Made by a program: the position numbers and the translations under genes. The notes under the pieces are model-generated. The model was not told the origin of the DNA. It saw nothing but the letters and a program-made list of their open reading frames with translations, and ran no database searches. Shown here in pieces: positions 45,423 to 54,765 of a stretch of 64,000 nt of DNA. How positions within the stretch are numbered: the first letter of the stretch is position 1; every line of letters begins with the position of its first letter. Source of the DNA: Deltaproteobacteria bacterium (GTDB lineage Bacteria; Desulfobacterota; Binatia; UTPRO1); contig JAJCZP010000040.1 of assembly GCA_029262315.1 (NCBI GenBank), forward strand, positions 1 through 64,000. The letters are read 5' to 3'.

Positions 45423-47570
45423 TCAGTCGACCCACCCGAGGACGTTTCGGAGGATGGACCAGCGCGGCTCGCGCTGCGTCGCGTTGCTGCCTTCCATCCA
45501 GGTGTGAAAAAGGCTGTCGATCGTGCCGCTGGATTTCTGGATCTCGATCCAGGCGTTCAGGTAGGCGAGGAGCTTGGCATCGCCATCGGCCACCGGGTAG
45601 GCGTTCGAGAGCGTAACGGGGTTGGGAAGTGGGACGACCACTGAAAAACGGGGGTATACCAGCGTCCACGCCGAACCCGCCTCCGCCGAGTACAGCATCG
45701 CATCGAAGGTGCCGGCCTCCGCCCTGAAGAACTCGCGGGGCGAATCCAGTGCGGTCACCTGGGCATCGGGGAGCGTCGCCCGCATCCGTTCTTCGAAATA
45801 GCCGAACCCCGGCACTCCGATTTTCAGGGAGGCCTGCCGCGCATAAATCTCCGACCTCCGCGAGAAGTGTTCACGGTCGTGGTCTTGCACGATGAACGCC
45901 AGGGTCGTGTCGAGATACGAACGGGAGAAGGTAACGCGGCGCGCGCGTTCTGGGGTCACGCCTATGCCCGACATCAGGAGATCGACTCGTCCCTCGCGCA
46001 GAGCGCGCCCCTGGCTGCCGCGTTCCAGTCGGACGAACTCGATCGACACGCCGAGGTCGTTTGCCAGTCGATGTGCCATCTCGATATCGAAGCCGACGAG
46101 CCGCCCAGCTTCGTTCATGAAGGCCCAGGGGAGCGCGTCTCTCAGATAGCCGACACGCAGGAAGCCGCGCTTCTCTATCTCGTCGAGGCGGGAGCGGCCG
46201 GCGGTGCGTGGTAGGGGGTCGGGAAGCGAGGTGAGCACCTTCGAAGGTGCGGGCGGCATCGACAGCTCCATCTCCGCGAACATCTCATAGCCCTTGTATC
46301 CACTGTCGATCGCGTAGGTGAAGAAAACGTGGATGCCGCTGAGGAGGGCAACGGCGAGGAGCACCGTGAGGGCCGCATGCGTCAGGAGGCGGCCACGGCG
46401 AATGGAGAGCTGTCCGGCCATCGCTGCGCCGCCGAGGACCGCCAGCGTGATCGTCTGCATCGCCGACAGAAGGGTTGCGAACCGACCCGTGATCACGTCG
46501 ATGGTCACGAAAAGGCGAAAGACGTCGGCCGGGATACGGAACATGTCCAAGAGGAAAGGAACCCCCACGTAGACACCGCCGAAGAGGCTCACGAGGCCAG
46601 ACACGAGTAGGTTCGGGTACTGCGTGAGCGATTGGGGGGCGCCTGCGAACCAGCCGGCGAAGAGGACGAAGCCCAGCGAGAGCAGCGTACCCTGAGTTGG
46701 GAAGTTGAACGAGGCAGGGACGATGATCTCGGCGGCGCCATCCGCCTCGGCATCGTCGATCCCCCCGGCACGGAGCAGCTCTTTGCTGCGCTCGGCGATG
46801 AGTGGGAGCACCACCATCATATTGCCCGTCGCGAAGGCGGTGACGAGCGCATCTCGGGTCTGGCCGACGACTTGCCAATAGGTGAGTCGGGTCAGGCTCG
46901 TAATCAGCATCGGCAGTGTCCACAAGGCCAGCAAGAGACAGAGTGAGATGTGCGTCGCCAGAAACACCTGCAGGCGTCCGAGCTCGCCCACGTCCATCGT
47001 GCCGGCCGCGCTCGCCGCAATGGCGAATACGCCGTAGGGCGCGAGCCGCACGACGCCGTTGGTGACCGCGGACAACGTCGCGAGCAATGTCTCGAGCGTA
47101 TCGAGCAGGGTGTCCTTCTTCTCGACGCCGATCAGCGCGACGCCCATCGCGATGCTGAACAACACGACGGCCGGGACGACCGAGGCGGAGAGCGCATAGA
47201 ACGGATTCGTGGGGATGTAGAGCTCGACGAAGTCGAAGCTCGATTCGTCCTGCACCAAGGATGCGCTGAAGAACGAAGCCGACTCCCAATCCGGAAAGGC
47301 AATCGGAATCAGTGGTACTAGCAAGAGCACGATCGCCCACAGAATGAGCAGGATCGTTCCGGCGCGGCGTGCCATCGAGACGGCCTGTGCCGGCGTCAGC
47401 CGCCCGATCCCGCCGATCAGGGAGACCGTCATGTACGGGAGCACGGTCATCTGCAACAGGCCTACAAAGGCGGCTCCCGCGACCGCCAGTGGCGCGGCCA
47501 TCTCGCCGACGAAGACTCCGGCGAAGATGCCGAGACCGAGACCGATCAGTACCTGTGTGGAGAGGGTCAT
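45423..47570 (-). CDS. DAACS-family symporter fused to a type 3 periplasmic solute-binding domain
   Basis: 715 residues. Residues about 1-430 are a dicarboxylate/amino acid:cation symporter of the GltP/GLT-1 type: FVGLLQMTVLPYMTVSLIGG (TM2 area), YIPTNPFYALS, TLETLLATLSAVTNGVVRLA. The usual Ser-rich HP1 tip is TAFATGNMMVVLP, and NMDGT is not found (FNFPTQGT instead), so the binding site has changed. A single hydrophobic segment at about 405-425 leads into SBP_bac_3 (about 465-690): RLDEIEKRGFLRVGYLRD, LVGFDIEMAHRLANDLGV, GRVDLLMSGIGVTPER. SBP_bac_3 binds polar amino acids, so a transporter carrying its own binding domain is likely. First gene of a coupled set with the lipoprotein glutaminase homologue. 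Membrane protein. Confidence 0.85.
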   Translation of the reverse strand: MTLSTQVLIGLGLGIFAGVFVGEMAAPLAVAGAAFVGLLQMTVLPYMTVSLIGGIGRLTPAQAVSMARRAGTILLILWAIVLLLVPLIPIAFPDWESASFFSASLVQDESSFDFVELYIPTNPFYALSASVVPAVVLFSIAMGVALIGVEKKDTLLDTLETLLATLSAVTNGVVRLAPYGVFAIAASAAGTMDVGELGRLQVFLATHISLCLLLALWTLPMLITSLTRLTYWQVVGQTRDALVTAFATGNMMVVLPLIAERSKELLRAGGIDDAEADGAAEIIVPASFNFPTQGTLLSLGFVLFAGWFAGAPQSLTQYPNLLVSGLVSLFGGVYVGVPFLLDMFRIPADVFRLFVTIDVITGRFATLLSAMQTITLAVLGGAAMAGQLSIRRGRLLTHAALTVLLAVALLSGIHVFFTYAIDSGYKGYEMFAEMELSMPPAPSKVLTSLPDPLPRTAGRSRLDEIEKRGFLRVGYLRDALPWAFMNEAGRLVGFDIEMAHRLANDLGVSIEFVRLERGSQGRALREGRVDLLMSGIGVTPERARRVTFSRSYLDTTLAFIVQDHDREHFSRRSEIYARQASLKIGVPGFGYFEERMRATLPDAQVTALDSPREFFRAEAGTFDAMLYSAEAGSAWTLVYPRFSVVVPLPNPVTLSNAYPVADGDAKLLAYLNAWIEIQKSSGTIDSLFHTWMEGSNATQREPRWSILRNVLGWVD

Positions 47571-47669
47571 GGGTGCGCGACTACCAATCGTGGCCCGTTC
47601 TCGGATCCCTCTCGGGATGGTGCCGCCTCGTTGCGCCGAGGACGCAGCGGACGGGAAGCCGTCCTCGAG

Positions 47670-48593
47670 CTATCCGTCCAGGGGATAGGTGACCCCGGTG
47701 AGCTCTTGGGAGGTTGCCCACAGTCGCTGTTGCAGGTCCGCGTCGTGGGACCTCCTGCTGGACGTGACAGGGACCGGATAGCCGCCGAGTTCTCCGACGC
47801 CGCCCGGGCCGTAGTATTGGCCGCCCGTGGCGCTCTTGTCGGTCGCGGCACGCAGCGTGGGGAGTGCGCCCATCGCGGCGGATTGTGCCAGGGGCAGGAA
47901 GAGGGCTTCGGCCCCAGCGCGGATGATCGTGGGAAGGTTCCGGATGAGCTCGGTGCTCGATACGCCGGGGTGGGCGGCGAATGCGTTGGTCGCCGCCCGC
48001 GCCCTCGAGAGTCGCCGCTGCAACTCGTAAGTGAACAGCAGGTTGGCGAGCTTCGATCGGCCATAGGCGGCGACGCGGTTGTAGGCGTTGTGGCAGTGGA
48101 GGTCGTTGAAGTCGATCGTGGACAGGATCCGATGACCCATGCTGCTCACCGTGACGATCCGCGAATCTTCGACGGCGAGCATGCGATCGAGAAGAAGCCC
48201 GGTGAACGCAAAGTGGCCGAGGTGGTTGGTGCCGAACTGCAACTCGAACCCGTCCGCGGTCGAACTGCGCGGTGTGTACATGACCCCCGCGTTGTTCACG
48301 AGCAGATCGATCCGGTCGGTGTTGGATCGTAGATGCTTCGCGGTCCTGCGGACGGAGTCCAAGGACGAAAGGTCCAACTCCTCGAGAGTGACCTGAGCGT
48401 TCGGGACCTCAGCCGTGATCGCGGCCATCGCGGCGTTTCCCTTGACGGTATCGCGTACGGCGAGGACGACCGTCGCTCCATGGGACGCCAGGGCCTTGGC
48501 TGTTTCCAAGCCGAGTCCCGTGTTGGCGCCGGTGATCACGGCGAGCTTGCCGCGTTGGTCCGGGATGTCGTCTTGGGTCCAGTGCTTGGCCAC
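47670..48593 (-). CDS. Short-chain dehydrogenase/reductase (retinol dehydrogenase/WWOX-like)
   Basis: 307 residues from the GTG at 48593, with GAGGGAGAG upstream. NADP-binding GANTGLG, NNAGVMY, SSMGHRI, and the catalytic Y-x3-K in AYGRSKLANLLF. Ser is at the expected place in TVSSMGH. The long C-terminus with HPGVSSTELIRNLP and QYYGPGG is usual for this SDR group (oxidoreductases related to retinol dehydrogenase and WWOX). Substrate unknown. On the minus strand, 99 bases upstream of the DAACS gene, so it might start the operon. A C-terminal MarR-like fragment lies just beyond its start, on the other strand. Confidence 0.92.
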   Translation of the reverse strand: MAKHWTQDDIPDQRGKLAVITGANTGLGLETAKALASHGATVVLAVRDTVKGNAAMAAITAEVPNAQVTLEELDLSSLDSVRRTAKHLRSNTDRIDLLVNNAGVMYTPRSSTADGFELQFGTNHLGHFAFTGLLLDRMLAVEDSRIVTVSSMGHRILSTIDFNDLHCHNAYNRVAAYGRSKLANLLFTYELQRRLSRARAATNAFAAHPGVSSTELIRNLPTIIRAGAEALFLPLAQSAAMGALPTLRAATDKSATGGQYYGPGGVGELGGYPVPVTSSRRSHDADLQQRLWATSQELTGVTYPLDG

Positions 48594-48660
48594 GAACTGC
48601 TCTCCCTCGCAGGGTCGGTCGGCGACTTGTAGCGGCAGCTTCGCGGAGCGGCAAACGCAT

Positions 48661-48837
48661 GTTCCGGGCGCCCTCTCCAAGCAAGTGACTCCAGCCGTCA
48701 AAGCGCTGCATCGATCGCAGTGGGGCTCGCTCACGACAGCCGAGCTGCGCGAGCTGCGTCGCCTGCTCGCCAAGACGCTGTGGGGTGACGCCGCGGTGGC
48801 TGAACGACACCCCCTGGAGGCACTACCTCTCGGATAG
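48661..48837 (+). pseudogene. C-terminal remnant resembling a MarR-family regulator
   Basis: The plus-strand frame reads GALSKQVTPAVKALHRSQWG then SLTTAELRELRRLLAKTLWG, stop at 48837. This looks like the last helices of a MarR protein (LTxAELxxLxxLLxK). The winged-helix part that should precede it would fall inside the SDR gene on the other strand, and that stretch does not read as MarR, so only the tail survives. No start or ribosome site. It may be what is left of the divergent regulator of the SDR. Could be chance; moderate confidence. Confidence 0.4.
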
Positions 48838-49019
48838 GCGAGGCCGACGACAACGGCAGCTGGCGCACCGGGCCTGCCGCGTCGCGTCAACGCGAGGCCT
48901 ATGCTGAGGGCCGCGCTCTTCGGAGTTGCGTCGCGTATGGCCGTGGCGCTAGAAACGCGAAGCGTGTAGCTCGCGTGAAGTCTGACCATTTCTGGCCATC
49001 GACCGATTAGGAGGAATCC
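48838..49019 (+). other. Leader region of the large hydrolase gene
   Basis: Together with 48594-48837 this is the 426-base gap between the divergent SDR and hydrolase genes. Apart from the MarR-like tail I see no gene. AGGAGGA at 49010-49016 is the ribosome site for the gene at 49020; no clear promoter boxes. Confidence 0.5.
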
Positions 49020-51950
49020 ATGTCCGTGCCCCGTTTCCTGACCAGTGTCAGCGCGCTTCTCGTCGCTGGCGTTTTCGGCCTTGCGGTAGTTGCGACGGCT
49101 GCCGTCCAAAGCAAAGACGAGCAGAAATGTACCAACACCGTGCACAAGAACGGGGCCAAGTCCTCGAAGATCGTCAACAAGGACGCGCAGAAGTGTCTGA
49201 AGAACTTCGCCAAGGGCAAGGCGTTCGATGCGGCGAATCCGGCCATCGATACGTTGGAGGAATGCCTGGTCAACGATGCCAAGGGGAAGGTGCAGAAGCA
49301 GGAGGACAAGGCCGCCGACGCGTTCGGCAAGTTCTGTAGTCCGCCGCCAGAGTTTGGTGTGACCGATGCGGGCATCGTGAATGCCGCTGCCGTGACGAGA
49401 GAAGGCGATGTCGTCCACGACGTCTTCGGGCCGGATCTCGATGCGGGCCAGATGGTCTCCAACGGCGACATCGGCGACGCTGCGGATGCTGCCAAGTGTC
49501 AGCAAAAGGTACTGAAGACGGTCTCGAAGTGTCTGCAGACGCGCGAGAAAGAGTTCTTGAAGTGTGCCAAGAGCGGTCTGAAAGATGGCAGCATTGACGA
49601 TATCGGCGACCTCGAGTCGTGTTACGACGGCACGGACCCCGCGAAGATCCAGAAGAAGTGCGCGGGTATTCCTGGCCAGGGCATGCAGAAGGACGTGCAG
49701 AAATGTACCGCGACGGTCGAGGATCGGACGTTGTCGGAGATGTTCCCCGGGTGCGGGGCGGACGACGTTGCCAGCGTCACGCTTTGTCTGGACGAGGCGG
49801 CGCGCTGTCGTTTCTGCCAGTCCGCCAATGCGGCGGCGGGTGCCAACCGCGACTGCGACCTCTTTGACGACGAGCTCGCGAACGCGAGCTGTGCGGAGGC
49901 CGACCCATGTGAACCCTTGAACGCCCTGCATTGTCTCCTGCCCTATCCCTCGTCGACCTTCCTTGAGGCGGGCGCCACCTCGACCGGCTTGCAGGTCAAC
50001 ATCCCGGATGAGGGTCTGCCGACGGTGACGCCGCCGCTCGTCGCCGATCCGTTCAACGAGCTCGACGGTTTCAATCCGATGGGCGCGGCGATCATGCACT
50101 TCCCGCAGGGCGTCGATCCCGAGCTTTCCGGCGCCGCGCATTTGCTCGAGCCGGGCTGCTGCGGGCAGCCCGTCGGCCCGCCGTGGATCGACACACGCGC
50201 CCATACCGATCGCTCCCTCGACCCGAATAGTCCGAGCATCCTGATCAACGCGACCACTGGAGAGCATATTCTGCACTTCATCGAGCCCGACGGACGCAGC
50301 GAGGGGGATGTGTCGCAGCAGGTGCTCTTCCTGCGACCAGGGGTCAGCTTGGAGGCCGGGACGCGCTACATCGTGGCGATGCGCGATCTGAAGGCATCGA
50401 ACGGTGACGACGTCGTTGCCGAGGCGCCGTTTGCCGCGCTGCGCGACGGTACGGGCACGACGAGCGTTGCCACCGAGAGCCGCCGTGCGTACTACGAGGC
50501 CGACATCTTTCCGCAGCTCATCGCGGCGAATGTTCCGCGCGAGGATCTCGTTCTCGCGTACGACTTCACGACGCAAAGCGAGAAGCAGCTGACGCGCCAG
50601 ATGCTGGCCATGCGCGATCAGGGGTTGGCCTACGCTGACGCGATTCACGCCGACCCGAACGAGGTCAACTTCACGACCACCATCGTTACCGAGAATGACT
50701 GCAACGATCCCGGTGAGGTCATCTGGCGGCACGTCAACGGCACGTACGAGGCCCCGCTCTTTCTCACCGCGGTGCCGACGCTGGCGGGTGGAAACGTCCC
50801 GCAGCATTCGGTCGATCCGAACGACATCCCGGTCCAGAACGGCACCATGGATGCCAACTACGACATTACGATTCCGTGTAGTGTCCACGATCCGAATACG
50901 CCGTCGCGCCCGGTCGTGATGGGGCACGGTATTTTTGGCACCGCCGCGAGTATGGTGCTGGGCGTCCCGCAAGGGCTTGCCACCGAGGGCCCGTGGACCT
51001 ACCTCGCCGGCGGCACCGAATGGCTCGGCCTCTCGAATGGCGGCGCCGGGCAGCTCTGGGTCGCGGGAAGTATTGTTGGGCTCGGCGCGAGCCAGCTCAA
51101 CAACTTTGCCGCATTCCCGGATCGGCTCCGTCAGGGCATGTCCAACCAGTTGGTGCTTGGACGCATGATGAAGCTGGGTACCTTCAACCGGGACGCGGCG
51201 TTCCAGCTCGGGGGCGGTCAAGGTGTCTTTCCGGGCGCGGGCGAGGAGATGTACTACCACGGCATCAGCCTCGGCGGGATCATGGGCACGTACTTCTCGG
51301 GGCTGACGCCCGATGTCGAGCGCTTCAGCGTCGACGTGCCGGCCGCAAACTTCGGGTGCTTGTTGCAGCGTTCGACGCAGTTCTCCCTCTTCGAGTCGCT
51401 GTTGCCTCCGATCGGATTGAGTGCGGGGCTCGAGCAGGCCCTTGGCACCGGCGCGCTCATTCACGAGCTTTGGGTGTCGGCGGAGCCGGCGAGCTTGGTC
51501 CGCCACATCACGAGCGATCCGTTGCCTGGCAGCGGCGGTCCGAGCAAGCTCCTCCTCACGGTGGGTTGGCTCGACAAGCAGGTCTCGAACACGTGCACCG
51601 AGATCTTGGCGCGCACGATGGGCATTCCGAACGTCCAATCGGTGCAACAGGGTCTAGTGGGCATTCCTGATTCGGCAGGACCCGAGGACTCGGCCCTGGT
51701 GATCTACGACACCGGATTCTTCGATCTGTTCAACCCGGCGCACCAGGTGCACATCCCGGCGCTCTCGAACAAGATCCCGACGGGCGTCTGCGATCCGCAC
51801 AACGGTCCACGGTCGACACCCGCGGCGAGGCTGCAGATTCTGAACTTTCTGCAGCCTGGAGGCGTAGTCACGAACTTCTGTACGGGTGCCTGCGACGCCG
51901 TCGATGTCGTCGAGTCGCCGAACTTCGTGTGCGATCCGAATAATCCGTAG
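49020..51950 (+). CDS. Large secreted alpha/beta hydrolase with N-terminal Cys modules
   Basis: 976 residues; AGGAGGA sits just before ATG 49020. Signal peptide about 1-28. Two Cys/Lys helical modules: C37-x21-C59, and C160-x21-C182-x18-C201, each with Lys at position 10 of the 21-residue gap. The same spacing is seen at 33895, 36565 and 58078. From about 300 a large beta-rich and hydrolase region follows, with VVMGHGIFGTAASM (oxyanion-type HG) and nucleophile elbow YHGISLGGIMG (Ser about residue 750, G-x-S-x-G). Acid and base are probably in the later LLTVGWLDKQV and PAHQVHIPAL segments. An extracellular esterase or lipase is the most likely type; substrate unknown. A strong terminator follows at 51965. 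Confidence 0.8.
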   Translation: MSVPRFLTSVSALLVAGVFGLAVVATAAVQSKDEQKCTNTVHKNGAKSSKIVNKDAQKCLKNFAKGKAFDAANPAIDTLEECLVNDAKGKVQKQEDKAADAFGKFCSPPPEFGVTDAGIVNAAAVTREGDVVHDVFGPDLDAGQMVSNGDIGDAADAAKCQQKVLKTVSKCLQTREKEFLKCAKSGLKDGSIDDIGDLESCYDGTDPAKIQKKCAGIPGQGMQKDVQKCTATVEDRTLSEMFPGCGADDVASVTLCLDEAARCRFCQSANAAAGANRDCDLFDDELANASCAEADPCEPLNALHCLLPYPSSTFLEAGATSTGLQVNIPDEGLPTVTPPLVADPFNELDGFNPMGAAIMHFPQGVDPELSGAAHLLEPGCCGQPVGPPWIDTRAHTDRSLDPNSPSILINATTGEHILHFIEPDGRSEGDVSQQVLFLRPGVSLEAGTRYIVAMRDLKASNGDDVVAEAPFAALRDGTGTTSVATESRRAYYEADIFPQLIAANVPREDLVLAYDFTTQSEKQLTRQMLAMRDQGLAYADAIHADPNEVNFTTTIVTENDCNDPGEVIWRHVNGTYEAPLFLTAVPTLAGGNVPQHSVDPNDIPVQNGTMDANYDITIPCSVHDPNTPSRPVVMGHGIFGTAASMVLGVPQGLATEGPWTYLAGGTEWLGLSNGGAGQLWVAGSIVGLGASQLNNFAAFPDRLRQGMSNQLVLGRMMKLGTFNRDAAFQLGGGQGVFPGAGEEMYYHGISLGGIMGTYFSGLTPDVERFSVDVPAANFGCLLQRSTQFSLFESLLPPIGLSAGLEQALGTGALIHELWVSAEPASLVRHITSDPLPGSGGPSKLLLTVGWLDKQVSNTCTEILARTMGIPNVQSVQQGLVGIPDSAGPEDSALVIYDTGFFDLFNPAHQVHIPALSNKIPTGVCDPHNGPRSTPAARLQILNFLQPGGVVTNFCTGACDAVDVVESPNFVCDPNNP

Positions 51951-51964
51951 TTCCGAAGCATGCC

Positions 51965-52000
51965 GCGCCCGCCCACGCGCCACGTAGCGTGGGCGGGCGC
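51965..52000 (+). terminator. Strong hairpin between converging genes (bidirectional terminator)
   Basis: A perfect 14-bp stem: GCGCCCGCCCACGC (51965-51978) with GCGTGGGCGGGCGC (51987-52000), loop 8. It lies 15 bases after the hydrolase stop and before the end of the converging 52118 gene. No U-run, but the stem is very stable. Confidence 0.7.
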
Positions 52001-52117
52001 AGCACCGTCAGCTTTCCGGCGTACGGACTGCGCCGGTCGTCACCGTCCCTCGTAAGGTCGGGTGCGGCCGCGGAGATCCGTGAGCGGGTCCTCGGCCAGG
52101 ATGAGCACAACCCTTGA

Positions 52118-54634
52118 TCACCGCAGGGGCGCTGGGCAGCTCGCGATCTGCTCAGCGGCGGCGGCGTCGCCGGGCCGCTGACGCTGGCGAAGTGCGATCG
52201 CCCGATCGACCCTCTTGGCTTCGCAGGGGTCGGAGACGAAGCTCGCCGCGGAGCCCCGCCAGCTGCGGTACTCGGCGTTGCGTTCCACCCGGATCTCGGC
52301 AGGCGACTTGTTGGGGCCGCCGATGGGATACGTGAAGATGGAGAAGCCGAATCCCGATCCGGAAAACTTCGGAATCGAGAAGTCGACGATCGTGCGGTCG
52401 TCAGTGACGGGCGCATGGTCCGCGACCATGCTTCGCACGTCATCGTCGTCGAGCAGGAGGAACGACAGAACCCCATACGCGTTCTCGAGCCCCATCGCGG
52501 CGAGATCCTTCTGTATCATCGGGGGGCTCAGTCGCGCCTGGACGTGCGCGACATCGACGGTCAGCCTACGCGTGCTACCGACGAGCAGGATCGAGGTGGT
52601 CGACAGCTGCTGCCATACCGAGACCACGGGGAAAGCGTCGGTGAATGCACGCATCAGATGCGCGCGATCGTCCCTGGTCACTTGAATTGTCGGGATCCAT
52701 TGCACGACGATGCCGTCGCTGTTCAGTCGCTGGCGGGCCAGATCGTAGAACTCGCGGGTGTAGAGGTTCACCACGCCGGCGGTGAAGATGTTTGGTGGTT
52801 CGAGGGAGATGACATCGTAGGTGCGATCCGTCCCGAGGAGATAGTTCCGTCCGTCTTCGATGATGAGATGGACGTTCGGATTGTCGAGGACGCCCTCGTT
52901 GGTCCAGAAGTACGAGGACGCTTCGCGCACGTGGGGGCTCAGTTCGACGACATCGATGCGCTCCGGAGCATGGCGTGCCAGTGCCAGAACGGAATTGCCG
53001 GATCCGTAGCAGATATGGAGCACCTGCCGCGGTGCCGGGTGCAGCAGCATCGGCAGATGCCCGAAGTAGAGATTGACAGGCAAGGTGTTCGTCCCGGCCG
53101 CACCACGGCCGTCGGAATAGATGAGGCCCCGGCTCCCGGTGTCCGTCCGTTCGACGACAGCCACCGTGTCACTCGCTCCCTCGCGATAGGACAGCACCTT
53201 GTTCTTGGCCGGGAACGGATTGATCGAGTCCAGAAAGAGGCGGTGGGAGATGCCCACGTGAATCGCAACGGCGGCCACGAGTGCCACGGGGATCGCGGCC
53301 GCCCGAAGCGGGTGGAGACCGATGCGTGCCCACACCCTTGCCGCGATCAGGAGATTCAGGGCCGCGAGGGCGACGAGCGAGTGTCGGACGCCCAGCAAGG
53401 GGATGGCGGCGAAGCCGATCAGGATCGCCCCGGCGATGTTGCCCGCGGTGTTGCTCGCGTACAGCGAGCCCACGCTGTCGCCGATGCTCCGGTGCCTCTG
53501 GTGATAGGCGGCAACGCCGAACGGGAACATTGCACCCATGAAAAAGGTGGGGGGGAGGAGTACCACACTGGCTTCGACCAGCATCGCGGCGACGGCGCTC
53601 GGGAATCCGCCGATAGCCTCGCCGCCCACCGTTGCGAGGCCGATCATGCGCAGGTGCGGGAACGCCAAGAGTCCGACCACAGTCGTCGCGGCGACGCCGA
53701 CCTGGCACACCACGATACCGCGCATCGGCTCGGCGAGTGTGCCTGCGAGTCGCGAGGCCGCCGCGCTCCCGAGTGCCACCCCGAGAAGGTAGACCGAGAG
53801 CATCAGGCTGAAGGCATAGGTGCTGCTCTTCAGATGGACGAGGAGCGCGCGGGTCCACAGCACCTCGTAGCCGAGCGCGGTGAGGCCAGCGAGGAAGAAG
53901 ACTCCGAGGATGAAACGCTGGTCGGGATGCCACGTGCCGGACGCTGCGACGGGCGCGGCAGGATACTCGACCGCGTGCCTGCGTCGGCGCCAGGCGATGA
54001 CGGCGGCGGCGATCGCGAGGTTCAGCGCGGCGGCGACGTACAGGGAATTCCGCACGCCCACGGCGGCAAGTAGTACGAACCCGGCTAGGAAGCACCCGCT
54101 GACGGCGCCAGCAGTATTGACCGCGTACAGGATGCCGGTGCCCGTCGCCGCGTGCATGCGTGCGCGTTCGATCACGCGTGCGAGGAGGGGCAGGGTGCCA
54201 CCCATGAGGAAGGTCGGGACGAGGAGCAGCAGCATGCTGAGGGCGATTCGGAATACGTTCAGTCCGGAGGGGCCGAGGTGCGAAAATGCCCAGACATAGG
54301 CCGGTTGGGTGGCCTCGAAGAGCCAAGGGGTCATCGCCGCGTAGAGGCCAATGAGCGCTTCGATGACGCCGTACGCCAGGAGCGGATCGCGCCAGCGCTG
54401 GGTCCACCGCCCGATCAGATAGGACCCCAAGCCGAGGCCGGCCATGAATGAGCAGACAACGGCGGAGATCGCGAAAATGCTCACGCCGATCACGAGCGTC
54501 AGCATTCGTGCCCAGACGACCTGATAGATCAGGCCGGCCGCGCCGGAGAGGAAGAAGAGCGCCAGCATGAGAGCGAGCTCGGCGCCCGCTTCGCGGCGGG
54601 TGCTGGCGAACGATGGCGACATGGGCGATGGCAT
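52118..54634 (-). CDS. Membrane-bound spermidine synthase-like protein with MFS-type transporter domain
   Basis: 838 residues from ATG 54634 (a second Met four codons on is possible). The first part has about 12-14 hydrophobic segments with MFS-like loops (GAAGLIYQVVWARMLTLVIG; FMAGLGLGSYLIGRWTQRWR; VPTFLMGGTLPLL). From about residue 535 a SpeE-like methyltransferase fold follows: HICYGSGNSVLALARHAPER (SAM-type glycine loop), then RIDVVELSPHVREA, and LNSDGIVVQWIPTIQV. This fused architecture is common and usually has no proven polyamine role: the aminopropyl-transfer acidic residues are not clearly in place. It occurs near exopolysaccharide or lipid genes, and here it is divergent from two GT39-like proteins. 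Substrate unknown. Confidence 0.88.
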   Translation of the reverse strand: MPSPMSPSFASTRREAGAELALMLALFFLSGAAGLIYQVVWARMLTLVIGVSIFAISAVVCSFMAGLGLGSYLIGRWTQRWRDPLLAYGVIEALIGLYAAMTPWLFEATQPAYVWAFSHLGPSGLNVFRIALSMLLLLVPTFLMGGTLPLLARVIERARMHAATGTGILYAVNTAGAVSGCFLAGFVLLAAVGVRNSLYVAAALNLAIAAAVIAWRRRRHAVEYPAAPVAASGTWHPDQRFILGVFFLAGLTALGYEVLWTRALLVHLKSSTYAFSLMLSVYLLGVALGSAAASRLAGTLAEPMRGIVVCQVGVAATTVVGLLAFPHLRMIGLATVGGEAIGGFPSAVAAMLVEASVVLLPPTFFMGAMFPFGVAAYHQRHRSIGDSVGSLYASNTAGNIAGAILIGFAAIPLLGVRHSLVALAALNLLIAARVWARIGLHPLRAAAIPVALVAAVAIHVGISHRLFLDSINPFPAKNKVLSYREGASDTVAVVERTDTGSRGLIYSDGRGAAGTNTLPVNLYFGHLPMLLHPAPRQVLHICYGSGNSVLALARHAPERIDVVELSPHVREASSYFWTNEGVLDNPNVHLIIEDGRNYLLGTDRTYDVISLEPPNIFTAGVVNLYTREFYDLARQRLNSDGIVVQWIPTIQVTRDDRAHLMRAFTDAFPVVSVWQQLSTTSILLVGSTRRLTVDVAHVQARLSPPMIQKDLAAMGLENAYGVLSFLLLDDDDVRSMVADHAPVTDDRTIVDFSIPKFSGSGFGFSIFTYPIGGPNKSPAEIRVERNAEYRSWRGSAASFVSDPCEAKRVDRAIALRQRQRPGDAAAAEQIASCPAPLR

Positions 54635-54765
54635 GACGACAGACGCGTTCCACCGGCGTCCATAGCCGACCCAGAATCTGCAGTCGAACGGGGCGTAGCC
54701 GTGTCGAGGCGTGTTCGCTGTGCCGGCCAGCCGACAGTCCGCGGGTTTCGTCCCACCGTCGATCG

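Noticed and set aside
47670-51647. A 1325-codon minus-strand open frame running through the large hydrolase gene
   Set aside because: Only its last 308 codons are a gene (the SDR, from 48593). The rest is antisense to 49020-51950, is rich in Arg/Leu/Val with no domain, and comes from codon bias in high-GC DNA.
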